Source of the DNA: WHSW01 sp963767285
GTDB taxonomy: Bacteria; Actinomycetota; Thermoleophilia; Solirubrobacterales; 70-9
Assembly (NCBI GenBank): GCA_963767285.1
Contig: CAVYDJ010000004.1
Location: 558,001 to 622,000 of the forward strand
Direction of reading: 5' to 3'
DNA: 64,000 nt
The notes below the pieces were generated by a model. That model had not been told where the DNA came from. It was given only the letters and a program-made list of their open reading frames with translations, and made no database searches. Positions 42,142 to 53,638 of the stretch are shown here, piece by piece. The position numbers and the translations under genes were made by a program. The number at the start of each line of letters is the position of its first letter. Position 1 is the stretch's first letter.

Positions 42142-44139
42142 ATGCCTGAGTTCAAGCTCAACAGCGCCTATACGCCGACGGCGGACCAGCCGAAGGCGAT
42201 CGACTCGATCGCCGAGGGACTCGGTGCGGGCGAGGAGTTCGTCACCCTGCTCGGCGGCACCGGGACCGGGAAGACGTTCACGATGGCCGGGGTGATCGAG
42301 CGGGTCCAGCGCCCGGCGCTGGTGATCGCCCACAACAAGACGCTGGGGGCCCAGCTGTGCAATGAGTTCCGCGAGTTCTTCCCGGACAACGTGGTCGAGT
42401 ACTTCGTCAGCTACTACGACTACTACCAGCCCGAGGCCTACGTCCCGCAGCAGGACCTCTACATCGAGAAGGACTCGTCGATCAACGACGAGATCGACCG
42501 CCTTCGCCACGCGGCGACCGCCTCGCTGCTCGCCCGCCGCGACGTCGTCATCGTCGCGTCGGTCTCCTGCATCTTCGGGATCGGCTCGCCGGACCTCTAC
42601 CGGCGCCAGATGCAGCTGTTCAAGGTCGGCGAGTGGATCGACCGCAACGAGCTGTTTCGCAAGCTGGTCGGGATGCAGTACACCCGCAACGAGACGGCGC
42701 TCACCCGCGGGACCTTCCGGGCGATGGGGGAGATGCTCGAGATCTTCCCGGCCTACGCCGAGTCCGCCTACCGGATCAACCTGTTCGGCGACGAGATCGA
42801 GTCGATCCACCACTTCGACCCGCTGACCGGCGAGATCTACGACGAGGTCGGGCATGTCGCCGTCTGGCCGGCCTCGCACTACGCGACCGAGGAGGAGACG
42901 CTGGAGCGGGCCGTGGTGGAGATCAAGGACGAGCTCGACGAGCGGCTCGCCTGGTTTCGCGAGCGGGGCAAGGAGCTGGAGGCACACCGGCTCGAGCAGC
43001 GCACGCGCTACGACCTCGAGATGCTGAAGGAGCTTGGCTTCACCTCGGGGATCGAGAACTACTCGCGGATCTTCGACGGCCGTCCGCCGGGCTCGCCGCC
43101 GCACACGCTGATCGACTACTTCCCCGAGGACTTCGTCGTCTTCGTCGACGAGTCCCACCAGACGATTCCGCAGATCGGCGGCATGTACGAGGGCGACCGC
43201 TCGCGCAAGCAGACGCTGGTCGACTTCGGCTTCCGCCTGCCCTCGGCGATGGACAACCGGCCGCTGAAGTTCGACGAGTTCCTGCCCCGGGTCGGCCAGC
43301 TGGTGATGATGTCCGCGACCCCCGGCGAGTTCGAGCGCGGGATGTCGAAGCGCATCGTCGAGCAGATCGTCCGCCCGACCGGGATCGTCGACCCGGAGAT
43401 CGAGGTGCGGGAGACACGCAACCAGATCGACGACCTGATGAACGAGGTCCGCCGCCGGGTCGACCGCAAGGAGCGGACCCTGGTCACGACCCTGACCAAG
43501 AAGATGTCCGAGGACCTGACCGGGTACCTGCTCGAGCACGGGTTCAAGGTCCGTTACCTGCACTCGGAGGTCGACACGCTGGAGCGGATCCAGATCATCC
43601 GCGACCTCCGGCTCGGCGAATACGACGTCCTGGTCGGGGTCAACCTGCTGCGCGAGGGTCTCGACCTGCCCGAGGTCACCCTCGTCGCGATCCTCGACGC
43701 CGACAAGGAGGGCTTCCTGCGCGGCGAGACCTCGCTGATCCAGACGATCGGCCGCGCGGCGCGGAACATCAACGGCCGGGTGCTGATGTACGCCGACAAG
43801 GAGACCGACGCGATGCGCAAGGCGATCGCCGAGACCGACCGCCGCCGCGCGATTCAGGTCGCCTACAACAAGGAGCACGGGATCACGCCCGAGACGGTGC
43901 GCAAGGGGATCTCCGACATCGCCGAGTTCCTGTCGATGGAGACGCGGGCGACCCCGGCGCGCCGCCGGCGGCGCTCCAACGACGGAGAGGCGATGAGCGA
44001 GGCCGACCTCGAGAAGGTGATCGTCGAGCTCGAGGAGGAGATGCTTGCGGCTTCGGAGGAGCTGCGCTTCGAGGAGGCGGCCCGGATCCGGGACGAGCTC
44101 AAGGAGCTGCGCCGCGATCTCGAAGGGCTGAGGACATAG
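42142..44139 (+). CDS. uvrB: UvrABC system protein B
   Basis: A 665-residue damage-recognition helicase of nucleotide excision repair. Walker A is GGTGTGKTFTMAG near residue 40, the beta-hairpin region has YYDYYQPEAYVPQ, and motifs DESHQT and TIGRAARNINGRV follow. The C-terminal UVR motif (EELRFEEAARIRDELKELR) contacts UvrC. The ATG at 42142 gives the family's usual start (FKLNSAYTPTADQPKAI). It is followed by an MFS gene with its own promoter-like box. Confidence 0.97.
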   Translation: MPEFKLNSAYTPTADQPKAIDSIAEGLGAGEEFVTLLGGTGTGKTFTMAGVIERVQRPALVIAHNKTLGAQLCNEFREFFPDNVVEYFVSYYDYYQPEAYVPQQDLYIEKDSSINDEIDRLRHAATASLLARRDVVIVASVSCIFGIGSPDLYRRQMQLFKVGEWIDRNELFRKLVGMQYTRNETALTRGTFRAMGEMLEIFPAYAESAYRINLFGDEIESIHHFDPLTGEIYDEVGHVAVWPASHYATEEETLERAVVEIKDELDERLAWFRERGKELEAHRLEQRTRYDLEMLKELGFTSGIENYSRIFDGRPPGSPPHTLIDYFPEDFVVFVDESHQTIPQIGGMYEGDRSRKQTLVDFGFRLPSAMDNRPLKFDEFLPRVGQLVMMSATPGEFERGMSKRIVEQIVRPTGIVDPEIEVRETRNQIDDLMNEVRRRVDRKERTLVTTLTKKMSEDLTGYLLEHGFKVRYLHSEVDTLERIQIIRDLRLGEYDVLVGVNLLREGLDLPEVTLVAILDADKEGFLRGETSLIQTIGRAARNINGRVLMYADKETDAMRKAIAETDRRRAIQVAYNKEHGITPETVRKGISDIAEFLSMETRATPARRRRRSNDGEAMSEADLEKVIVELEEEMLAASEELRFEEAARIRDELKELRRDLEGLRT

Positions 44140-44142
44140 TCT
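44137..44142 (+). promoter_or_regulatory. Candidate -10 box (TAGTCT), leaderless MFS gene
   Basis: TAGTCT lies 7 bases before the GTG at 44150. It overlaps the TAG stop codon of uvrB, so part of the match is forced. Confidence 0.35.
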
Positions 44143-44149
44143 CGCGGCC

Positions 44150-45601
44150 GTGGAGGCCGCGTCAACGTCATTGCCGCCGCTCGGGGAGTCGCTCGACCGG
44201 GCGCCGATGCGCCGGGTCCACAAGCGCTTCTGGTTGCTCGCGGGGCTGGGGATCCTGCTCGACGGGTTCGACTTCTTCATCATCGGGGTCGCCAACCCGC
44301 TGATCGCCGAGGACTTCGGGATCTCGGCGGCGGAGAAGGGGCTGGTCTCGGCGGCGGCGATCGTCGGCGCGATCTTCGGCGCCGGGTTCCTCGGGCCGCT
44401 CGCCGACAAGGTCGGACGGCGCCGGATCTTCCGGCTTGACCTGTGGCTGTTCGTCGTCTTCTCGATCTGCTGCGTCTTCGCCTGGGACGTCTGGTCGCTG
44501 ATCGCTTTCCGGTTCATGCTCGGGATCGCGATCGGGCTCGACTACCCGATCGCCGCGAGCTACCTGGCCGAGGTGCTGCCGGCTCGCGACCGCGGCCGTT
44601 GGCTGGTCGGCGCCTTCAGCCTGCAGGCGGTCGGGATCCTGCTCGGGGCGCTGGTCGGGGTGGTCGTGCTGAACCTGCTGCCGGACATCGACTCCTGGCG
44701 GATCATGCTCGGCTTCGGCGTCCTGCCGGCGCTGGTGATCATCTTCCTGCGCCGCAAGACACCCGAGAGCCCGCGCTGGCTCGCCCAGAACGGTCACGAG
44801 GAGGAGGCCGAGCGGGTCGCGGAGACGCTCGTCGGCCATCCGGTCCAGGTCACGGACGCCGATCGCAGACGGGGGGAGCCGCCGCCGCAGGGCCTGCGCG
44901 CCCTGATCCAGCCACGCCTGTTCAAGCGGGAGTTCCGCCGCCGGACGATCTTCACGGCCGTGCCGTGGTTCCTGATGGACATCGCCGTCTACGGGGTCGG
45001 GATCTTCACCCCGACCCTGCTGGCCGCGCTGGCGCTCGCAGGACCGGATGCCAGCTTCATGGCCGACGACATCGCGTCGAGCGAGGGAACCGCGGTCCTC
45101 GACGTCTTCCTCGTGATCGGATTCGGGATCGCGATCGTGCTCGTCGACCGCCTCGGGCGGATCCCGTTGCAGCTGTTCGGCTTCGCGATGATGGCGATCG
45201 CGCTCTCGATCCTCGGGATCGCCGAGGGTCTCGACGGCGGCGGCGAGGCGCACCTGGGCCTGGTGATCGTCGGCTTCATCCTCTTCAACACGTTCATGAA
45301 CGCGGGCCCGAACGCGACCACCTATGCCCTGCCGGCCGAGGTCTTTCCGGGGGAGATCCGGGCCGCCGGGCACGGCTTCGCGGCGGCGTGCGCGAAGTTC
45401 GGCGCCGCGCTCGGCGTCTTCCTGTTCCCGATCCTGATCGACGACATCGGCACCAGCGCGCTCCTGTTCATCGTCGCGGGGGGCTGCATGCTCGCCTTCC
45501 TGATCACGGCGATATTCCGGATCGAGCCGCTGGGGCGCGGACTCGAGGAGGTCTCGGGCGCGGAGGTAAGCGATCTTGCGCCGCATCCCGTACCTCCCTG
45601 A
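44150..45601 (+). CDS. MFS transporter, sugar-porter-like
   Basis: A 483-residue protein with 12 predicted helices. It has the family marks of sugar porter/organic-ion MFS: a DGFDFFIIG first helix, GPLADKVGRRRIFR between helices 2 and 3, RFMLGIAIGLDYPIAASYLAE in the fourth and fifth, and PAEVFPGEIRAAGHG in the second half. Similar proteins take up sugars, phosphate or aromatic acids; the substrate cannot be told. GTG start seven bases after a TANNNT box. Confidence 0.88.
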   Translation: MEAASTSLPPLGESLDRAPMRRVHKRFWLLAGLGILLDGFDFFIIGVANPLIAEDFGISAAEKGLVSAAAIVGAIFGAGFLGPLADKVGRRRIFRLDLWLFVVFSICCVFAWDVWSLIAFRFMLGIAIGLDYPIAASYLAEVLPARDRGRWLVGAFSLQAVGILLGALVGVVVLNLLPDIDSWRIMLGFGVLPALVIIFLRRKTPESPRWLAQNGHEEEAERVAETLVGHPVQVTDADRRRGEPPPQGLRALIQPRLFKREFRRRTIFTAVPWFLMDIAVYGVGIFTPTLLAALALAGPDASFMADDIASSEGTAVLDVFLVIGFGIAIVLVDRLGRIPLQLFGFAMMAIALSILGIAEGLDGGGEAHLGLVIVGFILFNTFMNAGPNATTYALPAEVFPGEIRAAGHGFAAACAKFGAALGVFLFPILIDDIGTSALLFIVAGGCMLAFLITAIFRIEPLGRGLEEVSGAEVSDLAPHPVPP

Positions 45602-45618
45602 TCCACGCCCCCGACCGG

Positions 45619-45624
45619 TACGCT
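45619..45624 (+). promoter_or_regulatory. Candidate -10 box (TACGCT), leaderless coiled-coil gene
   Basis: TACGCT lies 6 bases before the ATG at 45631, in the short gap after the MFS gene. Confidence 0.4.
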
Positions 45625-45630
45625 GCGGTC

Positions 45631-46179
45631 ATGGACGGAGAGCAGATCGTTCAGGACGTTGCTGAGAAGGTCAGAGCGCTGATCGACGACGCCGAGCGGA
45701 CGGCCCTGCAGATCATCCGCGACGCCGAGGCCGAGGCGAAGACGATCCGCGAGCGGGCCGAGAAGGAGTCGCAGGAGCGGCTGACCGCGGCGCGGAGCGC
45801 GTTCGAGGAGTTGCAGAGCAAGCTCGGAATCGGCGGTGAGGTCGAACCCGGCCCGGTCGTCGTGCCCGAGCCGGAGCCGCCGAGCACGCCGGAGCCCGGC
45901 CCGGAACCGGTGCCCGAGCCGATGCCGGAACCGACGCCCGAGCCTGAGCCGGCCATCGTCCCCGAGCCGACCCCTCCGCCCGACGAAGCAACCCCGCCCG
46001 TCGCCGTCAACGGCGCGACCGCGAAGTCCGACGACCAGGCCGCCGCCCGCCTCGTGGCGATGAACATGGCGCTCGACGGCGCCTCGCGCGACGAGATCGA
46101 GGCCCATCTGGCCGAGAACTACGACCTCGCCGCCGCCGGGCCGCTGGTCGACGACGTCCTCGCGCTGACCTCCAAGTAG
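45631..46179 (+). CDS. Coiled-coil protein with Pro-Glu repeat linker
   Basis: A 182-residue soluble protein in three parts. Residues 1-70 form a charged helix, likely coiled coil (AERTALQIIRDAEAEAKTIR), of the sort seen in DivIVA-like or ATP-synthase-b-like proteins. Residues about 75-125 are a Pro/Glu-rich linker with repeated PEP and PEPxP units. The last about 45 residues are a small helical domain (AARLVAMNMALDGASRDEIE). A scaffold or cell-envelope role is possible, but there is no direct evidence. Confidence 0.7.
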   Translation: MDGEQIVQDVAEKVRALIDDAERTALQIIRDAEAEAKTIRERAEKESQERLTAARSAFEELQSKLGIGGEVEPGPVVVPEPEPPSTPEPGPEPVPEPMPEPTPEPEPAIVPEPTPPPDEATPPVAVNGATAKSDDQAAARLVAMNMALDGASRDEIEAHLAENYDLAAAGPLVDDVLALTSK

Positions 46180-46196
46180 TAGTAGCCCCAGCGGGA

Positions 46197-48038
46197 GTGT
46201 CTGCCCTCTCGGATCTCGCCGCCGCGCTCGTCCCCCCGGAGCGGGGTGGGCCCGACCCCGTCCGGGTCGCCGCCACCGCGCGGCGCCTGATCAGCGTGAT
46301 GCCGCCGTCGCAGCGCTACGCGCTGGGGGCCGGGCTGGCCGGCCTCGAGCTGCTCTCGCTTGCCCGTCACCGCCGCACGCTCGGCCGCCTGGACCCTGCG
46401 CGACGGGTCGATGTGCTCGCGTCGCTGGCCGGGAGCGGCGCTCAAGCATCGGCCTCCTTGGACGGGCTGAAGGCACTCATCCTGCTGGCCGCCGGCACCG
46501 ACCAGTTCGCGGCCGAGGTGGCGGAGGTCGGGTCGCGCCATCCGCCCTCGCGCCCGGACCCCGAGCTCGAGCTGACCCCCGGCGCCGAGCTCCCCGAGGT
46601 CGTGCGCTGCGACGTGATCGTGATCGGCTCGGGCGCCGGCGGCGCCTTTGCCGCCCGGGCGCTCGCGAGGGCCGGGCTGGAGGTCCTGATCGTCGAGGAG
46701 GGTGACCGCTGGGACTCGCGGCGGATCCGCGACTCGCACCCGGCGGATCGCTTCGCCGGCATGTACCGCGACGCCGGGGCGACGGTGGCGCTGGGCTCGC
46801 CGCCGATCGCGCTGCCGCTGGGGCGCGCGGTCGGCGGAACGACGGTGATCAACTCGGGAACCTGCTTTCGCCCGCCGGATGCCGTCGTCACGGACTGGAG
46901 CGAGCGCCACGGTCTCGCGCTCGCCACACCCGAGCGCCTGGCGCCGTTGCTCGACGATGCCGAGCGCACGGTGTCGGTGGCGCCGGCGCCGCTGGAGATC
47001 CTGGGGCGAAACGGCGAGCTCGCCCTGGCGGGCGCGGCGAAGCTCGGCTGGCCGGCCGCGCCCCTGCGCCGCAACGCGCCCGGCTGCCGGGGCGCCTGCC
47101 AGTGCGCGATTGGCTGCCCCAACAACGCGAAGGGCGGAGTGCACCTGAACGCGCTGCCCGAAGCCTCTGCGGCGGGAGCGCGGATCCTGACCGGGCTGCG
47201 CGCGTTCCGGGTGGTGGTCGAGGACGGCCGTGCGATCGGCCTGGATGCAGGCGCCGGCGGCGGGCGCCGGGTGCGGCTGCGCGCCCCCGCCGTCGTCGTC
47301 GCCGGCGGCGCGATCGAGACGCCGCCGCTGCTGCGACGCAGTGGGCTCGGGCGCCATCCTCGGCTCGGTCGCGGGCTCTCGATCCACCCGGCGCTCGGCG
47401 TGGTCGGCTCGTTCAGCGAGCCCGTGTACGCGTGGCGCGGGGTGATGCAGAGCGTCGGCGTGGAGGAGCTGCACGAGCGGGAGGGGGTTCTGATCGAGGC
47501 CACGGCGACGCCGCCGGGCATGGGGGCGATGGCAATCCCCGGCTTCGGCGCAGAGCTGCTCGAGCGACTGGAACGCGCCGAGCACTCGGCCGCGCTCGGA
47601 GCGATGATCGCCGACGAACCCTCGGGCCGGGTGCTCGGCGCCCGCCGTCCCACGGTGGTCTACCGGCTCGGCAGCGCCGACCGGCGCCGCCTGCGGCTGG
47701 CGCTCGCGGCCTGCGGGCGCGTGCTGCTCGCCGCCGGCGCCGAACGGGTCGAGCTGGGGGCGGGTTCGCCGCCGGTCAGCGACCCGGCGGAGCTCGAGGC
47801 GAGGGCCGCGGCGATCGATCCGCGCCGCCTGCGACTGGCCGGCTTTCACCCGACCGGGACGGCGGCGGCCGGCTCCGATCCGGCGCGCCACCCGGTCGAT
47901 CCCGAGGGCCGGCTGCGCGGCGCCGACGGCGTCTGGGTCGCCGACGCGTCGATCCTCCCGAGCTGCCCGGGGGTCAACCCGCAGATCTCGATCATGGCGC
48001 TGGCTGCGGGGGTTGGAGCGGCGGCGGCTGCTCGTTAG
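46197..48038 (+). CDS. GMC-family FAD oxidoreductase
   Basis: A 613-residue flavoprotein. A helical N-terminal region of about 120 residues precedes the FAD motif VIVIGSGAGGAFAARALARA. Further marks are GRAVGGTTVINSGTCFRPP, the Cys-rich GCRGACQCAIGCPNNAKGG and the C-terminal HPTGTAAAGSD and LPSCPGVNPQISIMALA. This arrangement fits long-chain alcohol oxidase or cholesterol-oxidase-like GMC enzymes that act on lipids. The GTG at 46197 lies 17 bases after the coiled-coil gene. Confidence 0.9.
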   Translation: MSALSDLAAALVPPERGGPDPVRVAATARRLISVMPPSQRYALGAGLAGLELLSLARHRRTLGRLDPARRVDVLASLAGSGAQASASLDGLKALILLAAGTDQFAAEVAEVGSRHPPSRPDPELELTPGAELPEVVRCDVIVIGSGAGGAFAARALARAGLEVLIVEEGDRWDSRRIRDSHPADRFAGMYRDAGATVALGSPPIALPLGRAVGGTTVINSGTCFRPPDAVVTDWSERHGLALATPERLAPLLDDAERTVSVAPAPLEILGRNGELALAGAAKLGWPAAPLRRNAPGCRGACQCAIGCPNNAKGGVHLNALPEASAAGARILTGLRAFRVVVEDGRAIGLDAGAGGGRRVRLRAPAVVVAGGAIETPPLLRRSGLGRHPRLGRGLSIHPALGVVGSFSEPVYAWRGVMQSVGVEELHEREGVLIEATATPPGMGAMAIPGFGAELLERLERAEHSAALGAMIADEPSGRVLGARRPTVVYRLGSADRRRLRLALAACGRVLLAAGAERVELGAGSPPVSDPAELEARAAAIDPRRLRLAGFHPTGTAAAGSDPARHPVDPEGRLRGADGVWVADASILPSCPGVNPQISIMALAAGVGAAAAAR

Positions 48039-48062
48039 GGTCTCGCCGCCCGCACGGGCGGA

Positions 48063-48076
48063 CGAACATCCGTTCG
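48063..48076. promoter_or_regulatory. LexA/SOS box upstream of uvrA
   Basis: CGAACATCCGTTCG is a perfect inverted repeat of the form CGAAC-N4-GTTCG, the LexA (DinR) consensus of Gram-positive bacteria and actinobacteria. It lies just upstream of the -10 box at 48083, where LexA would block transcription. uvrA is an SOS gene in many bacteria. Confidence 0.8.
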
Positions 48077-48082
48077 CCCTCG

Positions 48083-48088
48083 TACAAT
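48083..48088 (+). promoter_or_regulatory. Candidate -10 box (TACAAT), leaderless uvrA
   Basis: TACAAT lies 8 bases before the TTG at 48097 and 7 bases after the LexA box. It is the strongest TANNNT match in the window. Confidence 0.6.
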
Positions 48089-48096
48089 CGAACCTC

Positions 48097-51048
<2,952 letters not shown>

Positions 51049-51051
51049 TCG

Positions 51052-51393
51052 TCAGTCGCGCGGCTCGGGCTCGCGGCCGCGCATGTCGACCACGGAGGGG
51101 TCGAAGCGGGCGCGGTTGGGGAGGTCGAGCGGACGCGGAGCCATCGCGCGGGCTCGTTCCGCGGCCATGGTCTCGACCATGTCCTCGAGCGCCCGCAGGC
51201 GGGCCTCGCGGTGACTGGCGCCTCCGGTGATCAGCTTCTGGACCCGCTCGGCCTCGCGCATCTGGGCGTCGAGCTCGGCGAGCTTGGCCTCGAGTCGCTC
51301 CTCGCGCCGCCGCTCCGCCTCGGTCACGGCGCGGACCAGCGCGATCAGCTCGCGGCTGAGCGCAGACGGTCGCTCCGAGTCGTCCGAGGCCAT
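51052..51393 (-). CDS. Coiled-coil protein of unknown function
   Basis: A 113-residue, charged, helical protein. Residues about 12-85 have the heptad-like pattern expected of a coiled coil (AVTEAERRREERLEAKLAEL). The end is Pro/Arg-rich. No domain recognised. The ATG at 51393 gives a coding-like N-terminus. It lies 46 bases downstream of purU on the same strand and ends three bases from the convergent uvrA stop. Confidence 0.6.
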   Translation of the reverse strand: MASDDSERPSALSRELIALVRAVTEAERRREERLEAKLAELDAQMREAERVQKLITGGASHREARLRALEDMVETMAAERARAMAPRPLDLPNRARFDPSVVDMRGREPEPRD

Positions 51394-51439
51394 GGGTGCA
51401 GCTTCGACCTGCGTCGCCCGCGTCCTGCGTAATTCGTGC

Positions 51440-52291
51440 CTAGAAGACCACGGTGCGAGCGCCGTCGAGCAGCACCCGATCCTCCAGGTGGGCCTTGACC
51501 GCACGCGCCAGCACGAGGCGCTCGATGTCGCGGCCGATCCGGGCCAGGTCGGGGGTCTCGTCGCGGTGGCTGACCCTGGTCACGTCCTGGTCGATGATCG
51601 GCCCGGCGTCGAGCTCGGCCGTGACGTAGTGCGCGGTCGCCCCGATCAGCTTCACGCCGCGTTCGTGGGCGCGCCGGTATGGGTTGGCGCCGACGAAGGC
51701 GGGCAGGAAGCTGTGGTGGATGTTGATCGCCGGCACGCCGAGGCGCTCGAGGAAGTCGGCCGACAGCACCTGCATGTACCGAGCCAGGATGAGCAGGTCG
51801 GCCCGGCCGGCGAGCAGCTTCAGTGCCTGCGCCTCCGCCTCGGCCTTGCCGTCCTCTCTGACCGGGACGTGGTGGCAGTCGACGCCGAGCATGCTGACGG
51901 TCTTGGCATGGTCGGGATGGTTGGAGATCACGGTCGTGACGTCGGCCTCGAGCTCGCCGTTGCGCCAGCGCCACAGCAGGTCGGCGAGACAGTGATCCTC
52001 GCGCGAGACCATGATCGCGACGCGCTTGCGCTCACCGGCCTCGGCGAAGCGATGGTCCATGTCGAACGGCTTGGCGAGCTCCTCGGCGAACACGCGGCGG
52101 AGCGCCTCCCGCTCCTCGGGCGGCGGCGCGTCGAAGACGAGGCGCATGAAAAAGCGGCCCTCACTCGAGTGCTGGTCGGCGTCGGTGATGTTCAGGCCGG
52201 CGCCGGCGAGGAAGGCGCTCACCGCGGCGATCAACCCCGGCCGGTCGGGGCAGGCGATCAGCAGGCGGGTCGACGGGTGATCGCTCGTCAC
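51440..52291 (-). CDS. purU: Formyltetrahydrofolate deformylase
   Basis: Hydrolyses 10-formyl-THF to formate and THF, balancing one-carbon pools. The 283-residue protein has an N-terminal ACT domain (LLIACPDRPGLIAAVSAFLA), which may sense glycine or methionine. The catalytic part is formyltransferase-like, with VISNHPDHAKTVS, ILARYMQVLS, NIHHSFLPAFVGANPY and the DAGPIIDQD end; the His and Asp residues are those expected of PurU. GTG start. The N-terminal His-rich DADQHSS is typical of PurU. Confidence 0.94.
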   Translation of the reverse strand: MTSDHPSTRLLIACPDRPGLIAAVSAFLAGAGLNITDADQHSSEGRFFMRLVFDAPPPEEREALRRVFAEELAKPFDMDHRFAEAGERKRVAIMVSREDHCLADLLWRWRNGELEADVTTVISNHPDHAKTVSMLGVDCHHVPVREDGKAEAEAQALKLLAGRADLLILARYMQVLSADFLERLGVPAINIHHSFLPAFVGANPYRRAHERGVKLIGATAHYVTAELDAGPIIDQDVTRVSHRDETPDLARIGRDIERLVLARAVKAHLEDRVLLDGARTVVF

Positions 52292-52304
52292 CCCCGAATG
52301 CTTA

Positions 52305-52432
52305 TCAGTAGCCGCCCCCGAGCCCGAACATGTCGGTCGCCAGCGCCGCGATTGCGTCCCTTCCCACTTGAAGGCGTGGATCTTGGTCGGCGTGACGACC
52401 AGGAAAACCCGCTGGGGGAGATCCTTGGCCGC
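52305..52432 (-). pseudogene. Remnant of a gene of unknown function
   Basis: On the minus strand two pieces in different frames look like parts of one lost gene: KDLPQRVFLVVTPTKIHAFK, then RDAIAALATDMFGLGGGY with a TGA stop at 52305-52307. The first piece resembles a strand found in small actinobacterial proteins of unknown function (VTPTKVHAF-type motif). The rest of the gene between and before them is missing. The stretch lies between the divergent purU and acyltransferase genes. The family assignment is weak. Confidence 0.4.
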
Positions 52433-52491
52433 TCTTTCGGTCGTGTGGAGTGAAGGTATCCCTCGCCGCCGAGTCTGCCAAGGTGGGCGCC

Positions 52492-53091
52492 GTGGACGAC
52501 AGCGAGGCCTGGCGCGTCTGGCGCCAGAAGCAGGATTGGTACGAGCGCAACAGCCTGCCGGAGCGGCGGCAGCGGATCGACGAGCACGCCGCGCGAGGCG
52601 GGTTCTACATCCGCTACCCGGTCGAGGGCGAGGTGCTGGAGGCGCTCGACTCAGGTCGCCTGACGATCGGCGACGGGACCCTGCTCGAGCCCGGCTGCTG
52701 GATCACCCTCGGGGCAGAGGCGGAGATCCGGATCGGCTCCGGCACCTTCCTCAACAAGAACACGATGCTCGCGGCGGTCGAGCGGATCGAGATCGGCGAC
52801 CACGTGATGTTCGCCAACGGCTGCTTCGTCGGTGACGGCGAGCATCGCTACGACGATCCGGACAAGCCGATCACCTGGCAGGGGTTCAAGCCCCGCGGCC
52901 CGGTGAAGATCGGCGACAACGTCTGGTTCGGGGTCAACTGCGTGGTCATGGGCGGGGTCGAGGTCGGCGACCGTGCCGTGATCGGGGCCAACTCGGTCGT
53001 CACCAAGGACGTTCCGGCGGGGCACATCGCCGCGGGAGTGCCCGCCAAGGTGTTGCGCGAGATCGAGTTCAAGTCGAGCGGCGACGGGTAG
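52492..53091 (+). CDS. Hexapeptide-repeat acyltransferase
   Basis: A 199-residue left-handed beta-helix protein from the GTG at 52492 (another GTG at 52450 would add 14 residues). The hexapeptide repeats run from about residue 60 to 190: LTIGDGTLLEPGCWI, EIRIGSGTFLNKNTML, RIEIGDHVMFANGCFVGDG and VWFGVNCVVMGGVEVGDRAV. The SVVTKDVPAGHIAAGVPAKV end is typical of the NodL/LacA/CysE-like acetyltransferases. The acceptor is unknown. It is followed by a lipoprotein gene. Confidence 0.85.
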   Translation: MDDSEAWRVWRQKQDWYERNSLPERRQRIDEHAARGGFYIRYPVEGEVLEALDSGRLTIGDGTLLEPGCWITLGAEAEIRIGSGTFLNKNTMLAAVERIEIGDHVMFANGCFVGDGEHRYDDPDKPITWQGFKPRGPVKIGDNVWFGVNCVVMGGVEVGDRAVIGANSVVTKDVPAGHIAAGVPAKVLREIEFKSSGDG

Positions 53092-53094
53092 CCT
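53089..53094 (+). promoter_or_regulatory. Candidate -10 box (TAGCCT), leaderless lipoprotein gene
   Basis: TAGCCT lies 7 bases before the ATG at 53102. It overlaps the TAG stop of the acyltransferase gene. Confidence 0.35.
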
Positions 53095-53101
53095 CGCGCC
53101 G

Positions 53102-53638
53102 ATGACCCGTGCGGCGATCGCGATTCTCACGGCGCTGGCCGCCGGCCTGCTCGTGGGCTGCGGCGACGACGACTCCACCCAGCCGACGACGACGCTCTCG
53201 GTGCAGACCGTGCCAGAGGCGGCCGTGCCCGAGGAGTCGACAGCACCGGTCGCGCCGGACGACAGCGCCGGGACCCCGGAGGCGGCCGACGATCCGGGGG
53301 CCGACCGACCGCGGGCGGTCGAGGACGTCGTCGCGGCGGTGCTCACCGGCTCGGAGAAGCCGGCGACGATCTGCGACGACCTCGTCACCCCCGAATACGT
53401 CGAGACGGCGTACGGGGACCGCGAGGGCTGCCTGGCGGCACAGGACCCCGGCTCGCTCGCCGAGTCGGTGCAGATCAGCGACGTCCAGGAGGACGGGGAG
53501 AGCGCCACCGCGGTCGCCAAACCCGTCGGCGGCCCGTACGACGGGGTCGCCGTCGAGGTCTCGCTGATCGCCGCCACGGACCTGGAGGACGCGTGGGTCG
53601 TCGACTCGCTGTTCGCGGACGTCCCCGCCGGGCCGTGA
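53102..53638 (+). CDS. Lipoprotein of unknown function
   Basis: A 178-residue lipoprotein. The signal peptide ends in the lipobox LLVGC (Cys20), followed by GDDDS. Residues about 22-75 are a Thr/Pro/Ala/Glu-rich linker. The globular part has two Cys (TICDD and REGCL) and the segment VTPEYVETAYGD. This arrangement is common in actinobacterial exported lipoproteins, but no function is known to me. The next gene starts inside its stop (GTGA). Confidence 0.75.
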   Translation: MTRAAIAILTALAAGLLVGCGDDDSTQPTTTLSVQTVPEAAVPEESTAPVAPDDSAGTPEAADDPGADRPRAVEDVVAAVLTGSEKPATICDDLVTPEYVETAYGDREGCLAAQDPGSLAESVQISDVQEDGESATAVAKPVGGPYDGVAVEVSLIAATDLEDAWVVDSLFADVPAGP

